Of a stretch of 64,000 bases of DNA, positions 1-12,249 are shown one piece after another. The position numbers and the translations under genes are program-made. The DNA comes from Triops longicaudatus (lineage: Eukaryota > Arthropoda > Branchiopoda > Notostraca > Triopsidae): positions 1-64,000 of the forward strand of contig JAGQDJ010000178.1 in assembly GCA_022885665.1 (NCBI GenBank). The letters are read 5' to 3'. The notes below the pieces were generated by a model, which was not told the origin of the DNA, ran no database searches, and saw only the letters and a program-made list of their open reading frames with translations. Each line of letters begins with the position of its first letter. Positions within the stretch are counted from its first letter, which is position 1.

Positions 1-13
1 TATATATATATAT
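1..13. repeat. Short (TA)n tract at window edge
   Basis: The first 13 bases are alternating TA. This lies in intron or flank just upstream of the first visible RhoGEF exon. Confidence 0.8.
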
Positions 14-82
14 TCGATAGGTGACAGTTTGTTTTACGAAAATTCTACTGTCGTGTATTTATGGGTATTTTTTATATCACAG

Positions 83-3000
83 TTTACAAGACGCCGATTT
101 GGGTTTCGTACTCATTATCGATAGAAGAAGAGACCGGTGGAGTTCGGTGAAATCCACACTGTTACGAATCTCGCACTTCTTTCCGGGATTGATCACGACA
201 GCGTATGTGCTGCGACCGTCCGGCTTGCTGCAGAAAGCGATCTCCGAAGTTAGCAACAAGTTCTTCAAGGAAGATTTCAAATTTCGAGTACGAGTCACTT
301 TGTTTGAGTTTATATAATCTTCCACTCGTCTTTAACTTGGTCGTTGTTAAGTTTTCCGTGACCAGTTTTTGTGTTTGGTATATATTTTAGGTCAAGTTTG
401 TTATGAGTTCACTAGAAGACTTCAGTTTACTACAACTCTTTTGATTTATTGTTAGGTGATCGTCTGCAATGGCGTCGAAGAGCTTCATCATCGCATCGAT
501 CTCTCGCAACTCACGCCAGACTTGGGAGGATATTTGTGTTACGACCATGTTGACTGGATTGAGACACGAGTTGTAAGTCACGTCCAAAAAAGAAGGGAGA
601 GAAAATCGAGTTTTCTCACGTTAACTGCTTCCGTTCGCAGGCGGTGGAAAACTTTTCAGGAAATACCAGCGACGTTTCAGCCGTGTTGCGCAAGTTTTCC
701 CGTAAGCTGCAGGACACGGAATTACCGAACGATGTTTCGTCAACGGAACAGTTGTTGGCGACACAGGTATAGAAAAACATTTAAAAAAAGTAAAAAATAC
801 AATAAACTGAAACAGAAAATAACACGAGAAATATAAAAAATTAGGAAATGAAAAATTAAGAAAGAAAAATACAAAAGAAAAAGAAATATCCTCCAAAAAT
901 TGAAAAGGAAAAGGAGAAAAACGCGCACTGAAGCAAAAGAGGACCCAATTAAAAGATTGTGGAATGAACATTTGTCTTCGAGTGCTAATAGTTTGTCCTT
1001 TTAACCGGCTCTTAGGGCGACGAGTACGTGGCTTTGAAGGAAGATTTGAAGAGCGCGTGTCGACAGGGTGAAACGCTGTTACAAATGATGCGTCAGCCTT
1101 TGGGAAACGGAGTGGGACCCGCTTATGAGCCATTTCCGAGCCAGTTAGTCAATATTACGGCGGTGGAAAGGTAAATTAAAAAAAAAAAATATTTCTTACT
1201 TTATGCGATTCGTGATTGCATGATGGACCGTTTTTGTTGAATGTAGGCTGCTTGTTCAGATTGAAGAAACGGAACGCACACTTGACAGTTTTTGGCACCG
1301 GCACAGAACACAGTTGGAACAGTGTTTACAGTTACGACGTTTCGAGTTGGACTTTCGTGACTTACAGGTATTATTATTATTATTATTATTATTATTTTTT
1401 AAAGCAAGTTTCATTCGGTGATTTTGATATTAATCTTCTGTAAAAAGGCTTGCTTCGACGCCAATATGAAAGAGCTCTCGGAAATGGTCGACTCGGGTGA
1501 TTCCTTAATGAGGATCGATAGCCTCATTCAAGATGCCTTGGATTTCAAAGCGCAGTGCCAGGTAAAGTAGGATGGGTTGGCGTTTCGTCTGGCAAGCAAC
1601 GGAATGCCACAAAGTGAAAAGGGATAACTTGATATTAAAGCATTGTTGAGCGCTGTTTTCGTTAATTTCGGTTGCAGGACGATGTGAACCGCGCAGAGAA
1701 CTTGTACTTGGAAGCCACGAAGCTAATGGCCGAGTACGCGCAAGTGCCGACGTTCTTGGACTCGATCCGACCCAAGAGTATCGAGCTACAGCGAATTTGC
1801 CAGACGTACCGGGAACAGTTGACCAAGAAGCTGGAAAATTTGCATAAAGCCAGAGATTTGCATGATCGCATCGAAAAGGTATATTTGAAACGTAATTTTA
1901 AAAACGTTATTTAACCGAACGTGGTCCTAGAAAGGCGAGTTTACAGCTTTGAGCGCTGTTTCCTTTTAAAATTACAAGATAAATGCAAATTCTGAAAGAC
2001 CAAAATAATAATATTTATTTTGAAATAGGCTAATCGATGGTGCGCTGAAGGCGTGGATTTGCTCGCGTCGCAGCAAATGGAGAAGTGCACCGCTCCTGAG
2101 TACGCCGAGGCAGCGTTGGCAGAAATTGAAGCCTTTCTGTCCACTTCTGCGAGCTTCAAGTTGCACAGTCCACGCGAATTCCGCACGCTATTCCAAGACC
2201 TCATCACGCCCGATACGAAAGCCCTGATTCACCAGGTAAAAACACCTTTTTATCCTTTTTAACGACTAAAAGAGTCTTGAAAAATTTTAAACATTTTTTT
2301 ATTTAATTTTTCCTGCGTAAACTTTTTTATTTTGTGTTAATGTGTTCTATTTTAATAAATTTTTGGTATTTATATGACTTGTGCGTGGGTAGCAGATTTA
2401 TGTATTAACTCACTGATTGCTTCGGCAAAGAAGCTAAGTAACCCCAAAGTAGGCGTGGCTACTGATAAACCCCTCCTTTCTAGCTGCTGTGCAGAATAGA
2501 CGACATAAGAGTGCGACTCGAAAAGCGCCAACAGGAACTGAAACTCCGTCCATCCATTCCAGCACCTTTTTAAGACATTTTATTGCACGTGTTGAAAATC
2601 TATTGTTGTGAAGAAAGTTATATTATTAAAGATGGCATTTGGGTGGGTTTTTTTTTTTTTTTTCTTTCTTTTTTGGACCTGTCACTGTTTAAAGGTATTA
2701 AAGCGTATTGAAGACGTCCAAGTCATGTGCGAAAAACGTATGTTCAACTTGCGTAAATTGGCTGTACGATCGCCTCGGCCTGTGCAAACGGTCATTCCAG
2801 AAGTCAACAATACCGTCACAGCCGTGCAGGTTAGCCCATTGTTGCTTTTAAATGCATTTTAGTTTTTTTTTATGACACGAGCGTTTCTAGTACCCAAACT
2901 ATTGACAATCCCAGTTTCAAATCATAGTTAGTAAATTCTGCATCCGTCCCGTTTTTTATTATGTTATGTAATGGTTCTATTGTTGTACGTTATTTGGCAT

Positions 3001-6000
3001 TTTTGGTTGTTTCCTTGGTTCGGCATGCTGTAATAAAAGTTTGGTGATGGATCACACTTTTGGCCTTTTACTTTTTAACACTTCTTCAGTATTCGTGTAG
3101 TTTTCTTGAGTGCTTTCGAAAATTTTCAAACGTTTTGTTACTTTTTCTACATTTTTTTGTAGATTTTTCAATCTTTTGTTTCTCTTAGAATCTTAGACTT
3201 TTAAAATTTTAGATTTTTAAAATCTTGTTTTTTTCGAAAACATTTCAGATTATTTTTAGATTTTTTAAATACTTATTTTTTTACTTCAATTAAGATACCT
3301 AGCTTTGAGAAAATAAAGTTCTTAATTCACTAGGTGAAGGAAGTACAGAACAAAAGGACCAGCACAGCGTCGGATTCCGGAGATGGATCGACTTCCGGTC
3401 GGGATCCCGATACCATGCGCGTCAAACGAGGTCACGTCTTGGCAGAGTTATTGGACACGGAACGGCTGTACGTGTCAGAGATAGGCATTATATTAAAGGT
3501 ATTGTTTCAATGACGTTTTTCTTTGCATTTTTTTCTTAGTATCACCGTGTGTTATTGACGGCTAATTTCGTCCGTTTTTCTGATCTGTTTGTTTCTTCGT
3601 TAGTTTATTTTTTTCGTAATATACCGCTTGAAGTCTGTCGATGATTGTCGGAATAATTATGCAAAATTTCATCTGTTTTTATTAAAAAAACATGTTTACA
3701 AGTCGTTTCAGTATTTTGTCTGAAGTTTGCGTTTTCTTTGGAATTTTATTTATTTTATTTATTTTTATTTAGATTTTATTCACGGATTGTATCAGTGTAC
3801 CAAAAGAGCTTCGATTGTAAAGGTTTTTATTGTAAAATGTGTTTTAGGGTTATCGAGACGAGTTGATCAAACCCGAGCAGCAATGTAAAATTCCTGTGGC
3901 CTTGTTGGGGAAAGAGGACGTCTTGTTTGGAAATTTGGACGAACTGTACGCGTTCCACCATCGGATTTTCTTGCCAGATTTGGAGAAGTGTATCTCCAGT
4001 CCGCAGCTGGTGGCGCTGTGTTTCGCCGAAAGGGTATATTTCGATGTTTTTATTTATTATTATTTATAATATTATTCATTTATTTATTATCATTACAATT
4101 CTTCCATGAAGACACATAGACGTCTTCACCAATGAAAAAAAATATTTTAAATGGGATCTTTAATTGAGTATCTTGGTCTCCGCAGAAAGACGAGTTCCAT
4201 TCTTTGTACAGTTACTATTGTCAGAGCATTCCGCAGTCGGAAGAGTTGCGCCGGAAAGTCAACGAGCAGCAAAATGGCTTTTTACGCGAGTGTCAGATGC
4301 GATTGGGACACAAGTTGCCCTTAGGAGCCTATTTGCTCAAACCGGTTCAGCGCATTACCAAGTACCAATTATTGCTCAAAGTACGTAATCCAAGGACTGC
4401 AAGAAGTTTTTCGTTTCAAAGGAACGTGTTTTATTTATTTATTTTTCTGTAGGATCTCATCAAATATTGCGATGAAGAGGATCAGTGCCCTGAGTTGCGG
4501 TCAGCCTTGGATTGTATGTTAGCCGTTTTGCGTTGCGTGAATGATAGCATGCATCAAGTAGCGATCTCTGGATACAACGTAAGGCTTCTGTTAAACGTCT
4601 TGCATTTTCAACTCACGGTATTAATAAAGTTACTCATAATTTATTAGAAGGAACCTTCGTAAATCGTATTCCAAACAAAGGTTCCATCTCGCGTCACTCG
4701 TGGCGCTAGTAGAGGGCGTGTCTAGCAGTTTGCTTACATTTTCAGTTGCCATCTGATCATATAATTTTAGTTTCGCAAAACAGTATAGTTACTATAGTTA
4801 CTAGTATAGTTACTATACGAAATCTAAAACATACTTTGTGACCTGTTTACGGTAATTTCCTAAAAAAGATCAGAATAGAAACAGATGTATGTATATTTCA
4901 GGGAAGTTTGGCCGATTTGGGGCGTTTGTTGCTTCAAGGCACGTTTAGCGTATGGCCTGAGGGCAAAAAGGAAGGCAAGAAAGACCGTTTGAAGGAATTG
5001 CGCCTCAAGTCGATGCAAAGACACGTGTTTCTGTACGAGAAAGCGGTTCTCTTTTGCAAGCGAGTTGGCAAAGATATGGACAAAGCCACGTACCAGTTCA
5101 AGCACCGTCTGAAGGTACCTCCAAAAAGTTTGAACGTCTTTGTAAAATAAGAGCCGGCTTTTTGATTAATCGATATCATTTAGATGTCGGAAGTGGGTTT
5201 GACCGAAACGGTGCACAGCGGCCGAGGCAGTGATGCGCGAAAATTTGAGTTATGGCTGCAAGGTAGACAGGAAGTTTGGGTTTTGCAAGCACCGGCGCGC
5301 GACGTGAAAGAAACCTGGGTCTGCGAAGTCAAGCGTGTGCTCTTTTCACAGTTCCAGCAGCTGAAAGGTCAATCCAAAGGCATTTTCATTCTGCCCGGCA
5401 TTGCCAGTCGAAACGGAGCTGCTGGCAACAACGGTCGCAACAATAGCAACTCCCAAACGCCGAATAACACCCTTGTTTCACCCAATAGTCACAAGTAAGA
5501 CGATTGTTTAGTAGCTGTACTTTGTTTTTTACTGTTTCTAGTATTAAATGATTTTTGAAATATTGCTTCCTATTGTGAGAATTAGTATTTTTCGGGTTTA
5601 GTAATCACTGTCGTTAATTCTGAAGGTTTCTGCGACAAACGTCGTCGTGGGAATACGGAGCGTCGAGCACGAGCGTAAGCAGCGCTGGTGACCGGTCTTC
5701 AGTAGCGGAGAGTAGTGGATCGACCACGAATTCCGACACAGGCTCGGCCAGCGAGTCCAACGTTCCAGGCAGCGCGCGACTCGTACGTGCGGCAACAACG
5801 GAATGCGGCCATGTTAGCAATTACACGACGCCCACCACGCCTTACGAAGAAGAAGAAGGCTGGAGCACGGACTTTTCCTTGAGCGATGACGAAGGCGGCG
5901 AACCGTTCTTGGACAGATCGGAGCCCATTCCACGGCGATACATCGTACTGGCTGATTACTCGCCGTTGGGTCCTGGTGAGGCGACGCTGCGGGAAGGCGA

Positions 6001-6249
6001 TTTGGTGGAGTTGGTCCGTGTAGGTTGTGCTGGCTGGTGGTTTGTTCGGCTCTTAGGTAGGGATACAGCGTAGAGGGGAGTTTTCTTGTATTGAAAGAGT
6101 TTGCTTTCGCAGGAGGGTCACCGTCGTCCCAGGAAGGCTGGGCACCGTCAGCGTATTTGGAGCCTGCGCAAGCGAAAAAGCCGTCAAGCTCGGGAACACC
6201 TTCAATAAGCAGCCAAGATAGTGGCATGGAGCATGAACTAGCCGGTTGA
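83..6249 (+). CDS. DBS/MCF2L-type Rho guanine nucleotide exchange factor (5' end outside window)
   Basis: This is a Dbl-family exchange factor that would load GTP onto Rho-type GTPases at membranes. I read 17 exons: 83-287, 456-572, 641-766, 1016-1170, 1247-1367, 1448-1561, 1678-1878, 2029-2235, 2695-2829, 3334-3498, 3848-4033, 4186-4380, 4453-4578, 4902-5114, 5184-5494, 5626-6056 and 6113-6249. All phases match, giving about 1047 residues. Domains in order are the end of a CRAL-TRIO lipid-binding domain (ELHHRIDLSQLTPDLGG, typical of DBS), spectrin-like helices (about 641-2235), a DH domain (ELLDTERLYVSEI to LKPVQRITKYQLLLKDLIKY), a PH domain (FSVWPEGKK, QRHVFLYEKAVLFCKR), a Ser-rich linker, and an SH3 (VLADYSPLGPGEATLREGD...GWWFVRLL). 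This order is that of MCF2L rather than of MCF2 or Trio. The N-terminus is missing because the gene runs off the window. An alternative exon at 2484-2573 is listed separately. Confidence 0.93.
2484..2573 (+). CDS. Duplicated, stop-containing alternative exon of the RhoGEF
   Basis: After a clear acceptor (cctcctttctag) an exon opens in the same phase as the next constitutive exon. It encodes LLCRIDDIRVRLEKRQQELK..., then TAA at 2571-2573. The constitutive exon at 2695 begins VLKRIEDVQVMCEKRMFNLR, so the two are clear paralogues. Used as a terminal exon it would give a protein with CRAL-TRIO and spectrin parts but no DH, PH or SH3. I see no good donor inside it. An ATTAAA-like signal lies near 2627. 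Whether it is expressed cannot be told from sequence. Confidence 0.6.
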   Translation: MLCRIDDIRVRLEKRQQELKLRPSIPAPF

Positions 6250-8880
6250 TTCCCGGCTCATTGTTATTTGTCTGCTGCATTGAGTTTCCAAGCTACTTGC
6301 GTCCGCAAGTTCGAAGTTAAAGCCGCTGTCTTCCAAAATCCATGCTTGGGTTTGGGCCATGAATGAGTTTGCTGAGTGTGTTTTTCGCTGCCACACTTTT
6401 CGTACCTGTTGTTCAAGCCTTTAAGTTGTTCTTTTTGGTGGACAAAGCGGTTAGATTTCGTTGTCTGGGTGGCTGTGTGAACAGTATTGATGATGGAGAA
6501 TTGTTGGGAAAGGAAGCTGCCCTTTGTATAATCAGATAAGGCTTTCTAGTCATTTTTTTGCATGATGAACAGTGTAGCGAGTAAACTTGTTGGATCTGAT
6601 TAACATGTTCTGCAAGAAAATCCACGAATAAGGGAAACAGTGGCTCGTTTTTACTAGCTAATTGTTGAATACAGGGCCATGAGTTGGCTGAAGGACGTTG
6701 ACGCAGGTCATGGGCATGAACGAGTTCGACCCGGCTTGAAGGTCTGTCTGTTTTTCTTTTTGTTGTAGCATAGACTCGCGAATGCGAACCAAATTTGACC
6801 CAGTGACTTCGATTGAACTTCGGTTCGCAGTTCAGCATTCATCATAACGTGACGTCTTTTCGAACGCCGCCATTTCCTGACACGCATGGCGTCGTTTGGT
6901 TGGGCTTGGTGATCACTACACGCAGGTTAGTAAATTGTGAATATTGTTGCTTTTTGCGATGATTTAAATACCGAATGATCATGGATATTCTAGCTAATCG
7001 TGTTTTTTTAGCCAATTCATTGCCGAAAAGTTCTGCTTAAGCTCATAATTAATTGAAAATTCGTCCCTTTTCTCCCGCACAGAAACGCGGTAGTGATGAA
7101 AAGAAAGCTACGGGCAGTGCCTCCAGTTCGTAATCCGTCAAAATCGAGTATGGAAACTATATGAACATAAATGACAGCCGGTGTTACTACAGTTGGTCTG
7201 GTTAAAATCTCAAGAACTTTTTTTTTTTTTTTTTTAGAATCACGTGTTCGGGAACCAGCACGTTAAATGATTTTTTGCATAGATTTTTCAAGCCCTTTTT
7301 GTTAATCTCCGTCCGAGTCCTAAAAAGCCAATAGCATAGTTAGCAAGTTTTGCTTTGTGTTATTTTTCTTTCAATGCTATTTTTTTTTAATAATTTGCTA
7401 CATTCCCTATTATCCTCATTCATACCTCGTTTCACACGGATTAAAACTCATCCGTTTCGCTGTCGTTAAGGTGCGCAGCTTCGACTTACGCGGTATGCAA
7501 CCAGTAAAGCTTGGAATTTTAATTTTCATTTAAAATCGTGTAAGGTAGTGAAGGCTTAGTTACTTATTGTAGCAGTAAGAAAAGCACATAGTTGTAGGAT
7601 TCTGTAAAGATTTGTGCTTTTTTCGCGCTCTTACCTCGCTTTGCGCGTATCACATCGTATTTGTTATAATATCCTTAAGTATTTCGACCTATGCGGTAAA
7701 CTAGCCTTAACGCAGTGGCTTAAGCAAGTTAAAGATATAGTAAGTTTTCATAAACTCCGCCAACTTCTTTATAAAAAATTATTACTGTGCTATTTTTCAG
7801 AAAACTGATGGAAATATCAGTTTTAGCTAAGCACTGAGAGGTTTTTAGTGGAAAAGCATCATGGTATTTTTGTAACTATAACTTCCTAGTTCATGATCGT
7901 TTTCATTTCTTCAAGGCACAAATACGCTTACCTTAAAAGTTCTTTTTTTTAATTAGTGTCTAGCGAACAGTGGAGAGTTAAACATAGTAAGTATTAAAGT
8001 AATGGTTTTGAATAAGTATAATATTACTAGTTGTTTTAAGTTTTTAGGATTTTAATGGTTTTGAGGAAGAATAGTCCGGATTTGTATTAACAGAAGTTTT
8101 AGGATTAAAATTTTAAGTAATTTAATTTAATGAAATTTCGAAAATTGTACTCGGCACCATAATTTTCTTCATTTTCTGACAGAAAGAGAAATAACTTTGA
8201 AAACATTTTTTAATTTTTAGAGCTTTTTGAACAACCCTGAGTATTGAAAATCTCTTCTACTTGTTACTGTAATTCTTTTTCTGGAAAATTTTAAAGTGAA
8301 AGTCATTGAAGTCAATTTAAATAATTTGAGTCAGAATGCTACCAAAAATGCTATAAATTCCTTTGCCGAGTTTAGCGACCACTTGCGACACTAAATTCGC
8401 TGTTGGTCGTATTAACTAAGCGTATTGTCAGCAACGCAGCTGCTTGTTATAAAAAGCCTTCATCTTCGATTCGTTTGTTAAAAAAGTTCACTCATCGACG
8501 TCATCAGTAGCGTGTAGCATCATCAGTCACGTGAGACAGCTGACTTCATTAGAAACGCGCCGTGTCCAGATGCCTTGTAAAAAAGTACAAAGGGTTGTAA
8601 AACACGCAACCGGGTAGAGCAGGGTGTTAGCTTGCAAACAATTTTTCCATGGTTTCACATCCTGCAGTCTTCACCGACTCCAGTTTTTCAGTATGGTACG
8701 GTTGTGGCGACAGTGGGTTGTTGGATGTGAGGTAATTTGGGTAAGTGTTATCCGGGATATCGAAAACCCTGGTTGAATAAGTTTGTTACACGAAATCAAG
8801 GTCATCAGCTGGACAAGGTCAGTGCTTCACCTATCGTTGCTTCACCTTGCGTGGTCAGAAGTTGGACTAATAAAGGAGTT
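6250..8880. other. RhoGEF 3'UTR and gene-poor spacer
   Basis: The stretch starts with the RhoGEF 3'UTR and continues as AT-rich DNA with only short, unremarkable reading frames. No RNA gene, repeat unit or conserved domain was recognised. Confidence 0.5.
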
Positions 8881-9349
8881 GATAAGTGTTAATCATTACA
8901 CGAGATCGATCCTTTTCCGTTATGTACACTATTGCGTGCATAACTGGTAAAGACGCACTGGTTCCATCGCTGGATCGCTCTTGGTCGCAGCGGAGCACGG
9001 ATAATTAGGCATCCGTGGTCTGGATTGACTATGCGGGTGATGCCGCCCGTCTGCGTACTGAGAAGCATCGGATCGTACCTGAGGGGATCATGGTGTAATG
9101 GGTTGACTCTTCCACTTCCGTTGTTTCTATCCTCGTGAGGAAGGCTTTGGTAAATTCGGTAGTCTAATGAGACCGTACAAGACATCCAATATGGGAAGGT
9201 CAAGATGTATGTTCTGTGTTCTACATTAGCGTAATTCATGTAGTGCAAATTCTGCAAGAAAGTTATTGGAATGAACTACAAGTATGGTTAAACTTTGTTT
9301 TTAACCGATAGTAATTACATGGGAATTGGCTTTGGAGAAAGCGAAATCT

Positions 9350-10352
9350 TATTGATTTGCTTGAGTTTGGTTCCCTTCGGCTTGCATACGAAACTCGCAA
9401 TTCCTGTCCGCTTCAGTATGTTGCTCATTACAGTTTGCACATGTTGGCTCCTTTCCCCTTTCTTGTATCCCCAGCTTGTCGTGGCATGTTCTCCTCCACA
9501 GTGCCCACATCTATCCCTTGCCTTGCAGACAGAGCTTATATGTCCAAATCTTTGACACTTATAACATCTGATGAATCTTGGTTCAAAGTGGTGAACTTTT
9601 ATGTTCAGGTATTCTAATTTCAGATAGGATGGTAATTTACCATTGACAAAAATAAGGTAGAAACGACTAGTTTCCTCTTGAACCCCCGTTATTTAATCTT
9701 CGCCCTTTGTACAGGGCTCTTACCCCGACTAATCCTGTAAAATTCTCATCCTCCGTCTCCTGTTTAGTCACCCCGTATATTTTTACAATTCCGTGTTGTA
9801 GAAACTTAGGTTTGGTTAACCTAGCCTGAACTTTTGTTTCCCCCACGATAGGGGAAATTAAAGTTCATGAGTTTCTTTGATGGCCAGTTCTAAAGAATGA
9901 TGTGCGGAGTGAACGAACACTGCACGCGGTTCCACTTGTAATCTTACAGCTACTCCTGTCTTCTTACATGCCATATTCGCAGCTCCGTCGAATGCCTGTC
10001 CTCGACAGTTTTACATCAATGTCGAAATGGATTAGCACATCCATGATAGCCCGAAATATGGTTAGCGGGCGTTTCTCCCCCGCTTTCTCTAATTCTGCTT
10101 CCGTTTCCGTAGTCGATACGTTTGCTTCCTACTTCTATCTGAGTTTTCTCCCTGCTTTACTTTCTTAACCTTACTTTTCCTGTGGGACACCATTTCAAAA
10201 CTCCCATCTTTTTCTGCATTCTTCGTCTGTAAATCGTGATTTTTGTCCTCCATATCGGAGCTTTCCGAAAACACAAATTCTTCTTCTTCTAGATCCGGTA
10301 AATTATGTCCCTGCTCATCCCCGAGCTCTTCACCAGGCCCTCCACCTCCCAT
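9350..10352 (-). mobile_element. Decayed non-LTR retrotransposon ORF1 (gag-like) fragment
   Basis: Read on the minus strand, this looks like ORF1 of a Jockey/I-type LINE. It starts with an acidic/basic N-terminal part at 10352-10089 (ends in ...FEMVSHRKSKVKKVK). A middle region follows, broken by frameshifts and stops, with a piece VQARLTKPKFLQHGIVKIYG near 9800. It ends in CCHC knuckles at about 9570-9420: RCYKCQRFGHISSVC, then CGHCGG-H, then, after a frame change, CANCNEQHTEADRNC. No endonuclease or reverse transcriptase was found next to it. A TATATAAG at about 10522 and the AT-rich block up to 10620 may be its 5' region. The zinc-knuckle identity is secure; the exact ends and clade are not. 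Confidence 0.65.
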
Positions 10353-10986
10353 CCATGTGTTTATAACAACGAAAATAGCGAAAAAAGAATGAGAAAAGAT
10401 TAGGGTAACACTATTTATTTAAAGATGCTAAGTATTCTCACGTCAATTTTCACGAAGGGCTCTCGCCACTTCACCTCACTTGCACTAAACCAGACTCTCT
10501 CTCTGTATGGTTCTTACCCCTTATATAAGCTTTGGCATCGCTACCCCCGAACAGGTGCAACGTGGCACCGTAGCTAGCTCAACAAAATAAAGTTGGTACA
10601 GCAATTCTGTTATAGCCTCTCCTTAGCCGCGTAATGACTTTGCTAATTTCTCTTCAAGCTCGCTATGCCCATAGCGCTTTCACAACGGAAAGCTGGATCA
10701 AACCTGCAATTTATCACGCTACCCATCAGACTATCTTTTCACAAACCCAAACCGCAAAAATTCAACGTAAATTGTCTAGATTATAAAATGCATTTCTGAC
10801 TCATATCCAACTTTGCAACGAACACACTTCATATTTCAATCCATCTTCAACAGTGAGACTTTAAAAAACACCGGAAAAAATTTCGGAACTATACTGAAAA
10901 GGGAGATTCTTTTGCATTGGAATTATCACATTTTAAAACGCAGCGCTCATTGCAGTAACCATCGCCATCTTCTTGGGCCTTTCTCC

Positions 10987-11828
10987 TCATTTCTTTCCTT
11001 TTAGAGGCTCAGGATGCCTAGTTCCGTTCGTTATCTTATCCACAGATACCATTGCACTATGTTGTTTGGCAGCTGAAGGTGAAGGAGTCACGCTGGTAGA
11101 GGGCTTACCTCCAAGACATCCTAAAAACGGTAAAAAAAGAGCAAGTTAGTTCAAGGAACAGAAATTAAAAATACAAACTGAAAATAAGGAATTAAAAATA
11201 AAGAAGACAAACAAAAACGTAAATAAAATACGCTTTTCCCTAATTAGAAAAAATATACAACAATAAGATTAATAAGACCAAGACTAAATTAAATAAATAG
11301 GAAATAAGTAATCCAAAGAAAGCAGGGCGAAATCTACGGAAAGAAATTAAGAAATAAAATAAAAAAATGCAATGAACAAAAATACAGATAAAAGCTGCGT
11401 GATTGTCCAAATCGCAGTTATAATTGTAAAAAGCCCATCCCAACCCCAGCTAAACTCTAAGACACGTATATATTACGCACTTGACGCCACATTATGTCAC
11501 TAATATGCTTTAGTCCAAACAACTTACGCCGATGGTTCCACCCGTCGTTGAAAAGCTTCAGGGTTGCGTCGTCTAGACCAAAACTATCCAAAATTGAGTA
11601 AATGTGTTTCTGAAACCGTTCTTTCAAGGCTTGCCAAGTCCTTCCTATAAAAAAAGAACAAATTAAACAATAGAAATTCTTGTTATTCTGAAACCCACAC
11701 TGTCTACCTTTGATAAGTCGCTTTTGTGCCATGCGTTCCCAAAAAAGCCGTCCTTTCACCAGCTCGTAGCCGTTATTATCGTTGATAAAATTAATTATGG
11801 CACGATCATCTTCCTTTGAGTATGTCAT
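10987..11828 (-). CDS. Small protein with a Rap1/TERF2IP-type Myb domain
   Basis: Exon 1 (11828-11708) and exon 2 (from 11644) are separated by a 63-base GT-AG intron. Spliced, they give MTYSKEDDRAIINFI, then ELVKGRLFWERMAQ and GRTWQALKERFQKHI. This matches the Myb fold of telomeric Rap1 (TERF2IP), with its pattern YTxEDDxAIxxFI...LW..M.....HSWQSLKDRYxKH. Exon 2 either reads to a stop at 11457 (102 aa) or splices at 11477 into 11120-10987 (ends ...PEPLKGKK, 140 aa). Both models are in phase, and the longer one is preferred because its exon 3 is open and coding-like. Vertebrate RAP1 is about 400 aa with BRCT and C-terminal domains, which I do not see. It could therefore be a short paralogue or a domain recruited near transposons. 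Confidence 0.5.
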
Positions 11829-12249
11829 TCTATTGAAAATTATAATTTAAAATATTAAAAATCAGACATTACCAATACAACGTATTGAATTAACTAGATT
11901 TAGTCTTATTTGAAAAAATATTGAAAATCACAAATTACTAAAACAAAACTTACTGAATTGGCTAGAATTGACTTGTCTGAAGTACTAATTTGGAGATATG
12001 ATTCATATCTGGAATTTCTGACGTTTTAAGACACTACACCATTTGACAGGCAGCATTTGCCTTGGTCTGGAAAAATTGGGAGAAAATTAATTACCCAAAC
12101 GAGAATAATTATGCCAATTTCGGGTTTATTTTGTAGCTTAGCAATGCAGGTGTGGGGAAATGCGTTCGAAAATAAAGGCACAGGTTTTTCGGATAAACTG
12201 GAACACAAACTTTATTTACTTAACTTAAAAACATACGCCGATTGGGATA

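Noticed and set aside
8600..8640. String GGGTAGAGCAGGGTGTTAGC resembling a tRNA D-arm
   Set aside because: No matching acceptor stem, anticodon arm or T-arm could be folded around it.
8889..9257. 122-residue minus-strand frame next to the LINE fragment
   Set aside because: It shows no endonuclease or reverse-transcriptase motif and no other family resemblance.
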